Shown: positions 42,673 to 43,979 of the stretch, piece by piece
How the letters are laid out: each line of letters opens with the position of its first letter
Numbering within the stretch: the first letter of the stretch is position 1
Source of the DNA: an uncultured Lachnoclostridium sp.
Lineage (GTDB): Bacteria; Bacillota; Clostridia; Lachnospirales; Lachnospiraceae
DNA: 43,979 nucleotides
Direction of reading: 5' to 3'
Assembly (NCBI GenBank): GCA_946402335.1
Contig: CAMIWE010000015.1
Coordinates: 1 to 43,979 of the forward strand
Position numbers and translations under genes: made by a program
Notes under the pieces: generated by a model
What the model saw: the letters and a program-made list of their open reading frames with translations, nothing else
Database searches by the model: none
Told to the model about the DNA's origin: nothing

Positions 42673-43979
42673 TCAGTGAATAAACTTCACACTCAGCAGA
42701 TGTCCGCTGCCGCCGCCGACCTTGGTGAGGTACAGGGCGGATACGCCGTCCGGGATCGGGCAGGCTGCACGGTACTTCTCCCAGATGTCGGAGGAGTCGA
42801 CTTTGACGGTGCCGATAACGGGGCCGCCCAGTTCGGTACGAACTTCGAAGCTGTCGTGGATGTATCCGCGAACGGTCAGTTCGATTTCCTTCACACCCTT
42901 GAAGTTGATGTATTTGAAACCGATGGTCGTGCCGCCGCCGATATTCGCGATATAAGATGGACCTCTGTCCCCGTCCCTACCGTCCATCGTGATGCGCGGC
43001 TGGTTGCCGATTCCGACAAGCCAGTGCATCGGCTCTTTGATGTCAGGTGCGAACAGGTTGCAGGCGATGTGTGCCGGAATCTCGTCGGTATCGCGAAGCG
43101 GTCCGCCGTTCAGGCCGCAGGAAGTGATTTCCACCTGCTTGATCGAACCGTCGGCCGCGAACTTCACTTCCTCGGCACAGCCCTGACGGGAGTACCAGGT
43201 TGCGTTGGTCTGGCGATGGTAGAAGATGTAACGTTTGCCGGCAATCTCAATCAAGCTTCCGTGGTTGTTTGCGCCATATGCCGCAGGCGTCTCCGCATCC
43301 TTATAGGTATCGATGTGGAAGTCGCTGTTACTTACGATCACGCCGCCGTAGGTGAACGGTCCTTCCGGACTGTCGGAGGTTGCGTAGCAAAGCTCATGCA
43401 TCACTTCGCTGGAGTAGATGAAATAGTATTTGCCGTCGAACTTGCGGATCGAGCTTGCCTCGAAGAATGCATGGCCTTCAAAGCCGGTGCCTTCGCTGTA
43501 GCAGGAGCCCGGAACAACAATGCGGGGATCCTTAACAATCGTCAGCATATCCGGTCCAAGAACGGTCAGCTGGGAACCGTGACGGCTCTTGTCTCCTCTT
43601 CCGCAGAAGCCGGTGAACAGGTACGTCGTATCGCCCTCGGTCAGCACGCCCGGATCGAACTGCGGCTCGTCGCCTTCGCGCTCGCCGAGCTTCGTGCCGT
43701 CTGCGTAGTGAACATAACCGTAGAATTCGTATCGGCCTGCAGGCGTATCGCAAACCGCTACCGAAACGATGCCGACCTTGTCAAGCACATAGTAGAGGTA
43801 GTAACGTCCGTCGGGACCTACCGTTACGTCGGGCGCGTACAGAACCATGTTGCCTCTGGAGTTAACCGGATCCTGCGTCTTTTCGTAAGTAACGCCCTCA
43901 TAGCGCCAGTCGCCGAGGTTGTTAACCGGTGCGGACCAGCATACGTAATCGCCCTGGCAGAATACATAGCCGTTGAACT
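42673..43979 (-). CDS. Family 43 glycoside hydrolase, 5' end beyond the window
   Basis: 435 codons visible, open to the right edge, so the start and the first catalytic Asp are missing. The visible part begins with the five-bladed-propeller blade sequence YVCWSAPVNNLGDWRYEG. The pKa-modulating Asp lies in LYAPDVTVGPDGRYYLYY and the general acid Glu in HAFFEASSIRKFDGKYYFIY, both typical of GH43. The C-terminal 130 residues (about from KEPMHWLVGIG) look like a CBM6-type beta-sandwich. Likely an arabinofuranosidase or xylosidase; the exact activity cannot be told. No signal peptide can be judged. Internal ATGs, for instance at 43848, are not the start. Confidence 0.9.
   Translation of the reverse strand, partial: FNGYVFCQGDYVCWSAPVNNLGDWRYEGVTYEKTQDPVNSRGNMVLYAPDVTVGPDGRYYLYYVLDKVGIVSVAVCDTPAGRYEFYGYVHYADGTKLGEREGDEPQFDPGVLTEGDTTYLFTGFCGRGDKSRHGSQLTVLGPDMLTIVKDPRIVVPGSCYSEGTGFEGHAFFEASSIRKFDGKYYFIYSSEVMHELCYATSDSPEGPFTYGGVIVSNSDFHIDTYKDAETPAAYGANNHGSLIEIAGKRYIFYHRQTNATWYSRQGCAEEVKFAADGSIKQVEITSCGLNGGPLRDTDEIPAHIACNLFAPDIKEPMHWLVGIGNQPRITMDGRDGDRGPSYIANIGGGTTIGFKYINFKGVKEIELTVRGYIHDSFEVRTELGGPVIGTVKVDSSDIWEKYRAACPIPDGVSALYLTKVGGGSGHLLSVKFIH

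Noticed and set aside
43190-43197. GAGTACCA inside the GH43 gene
   Set aside because: It codes for Trp-Tyr-Ser in NATWYSRQG, lacks the TTT flank and has no partner at 25 or 35 bases; a chance match.

Overview
The window looks like a chromosomal segment of a Gram-positive anaerobe of the Clostridia, most likely Lachnospiraceae-like. This is inferred from the FabK-type fatty-acid operon, YerC, a DUF1836 protein, PcrA with a Tudor-like tail, AGGAGG ribosome sites and sigma-A-like promoters with 17-base spacers. Most of it is moderately GC-rich. An obviously AT-rich patch runs from about 28.6 to 32.8 kb. I saw no rRNA, tRNA, CRISPR, transposase or phage genes.

Left part (1-13.6 kb). A partial serine hydrolase follows the 23S rRNA methyltransferase gene rlmD. 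Then come yerC, a DUF1836 protein, the helicase pcrA, a small Cys-rich membrane protein, an HtrA-type protease, a two-subunit ABC exporter with one degenerate ATP site, and a glycoside-hydrolase-like protein of unknown substrate.

Middle part (13.8-24.7 kb). A complete type II fatty-acid operon is read on the minus strand: acpP, fabK, fabD, fabG, fabF, accB, fabZ, accC, accD, accA and an ACSM-like acyl-CoA ligase. It has no fabH. A divergent MerR-family regulator faces it. The acpP promoter has a 19-base spacer holding a perfect dyad, the classic MerR promoter design. A terminator-like hairpin between acpP and fabK may set acpP expression apart from the rest.

Right part (24.7-44 kb). Three membrane-protein genes of unknown role form one operon. 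They are followed by a noncoding zone with a repeat-plus-terminator element and then an array of GAGTACCA/TGGTACTC half-sites. That array touches the 3' end of a small helix-turn-helix-like gene (HTH1). About 14 kb away, a paralogous gene (HTH2), divergent from a membrane Ser/Thr kinase, is followed by a second array. The two arrays share a 399-base block, ungapped and about 94% identical by eye, in the same orientation. Between them lie an AT-rich export operon, a zinc-ribbon OB-fold membrane protein, a 1916-residue secreted multidomain protein and the kinase. The half-site geometry is very regular: 25, 28, 35, 28 bases, a 116-base super-period. A partial GH43 glycosidase closes the window, and its terminator stem is itself an in-phase array unit. 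This twin array/HTH module is the strongest candidate for an undescribed system.
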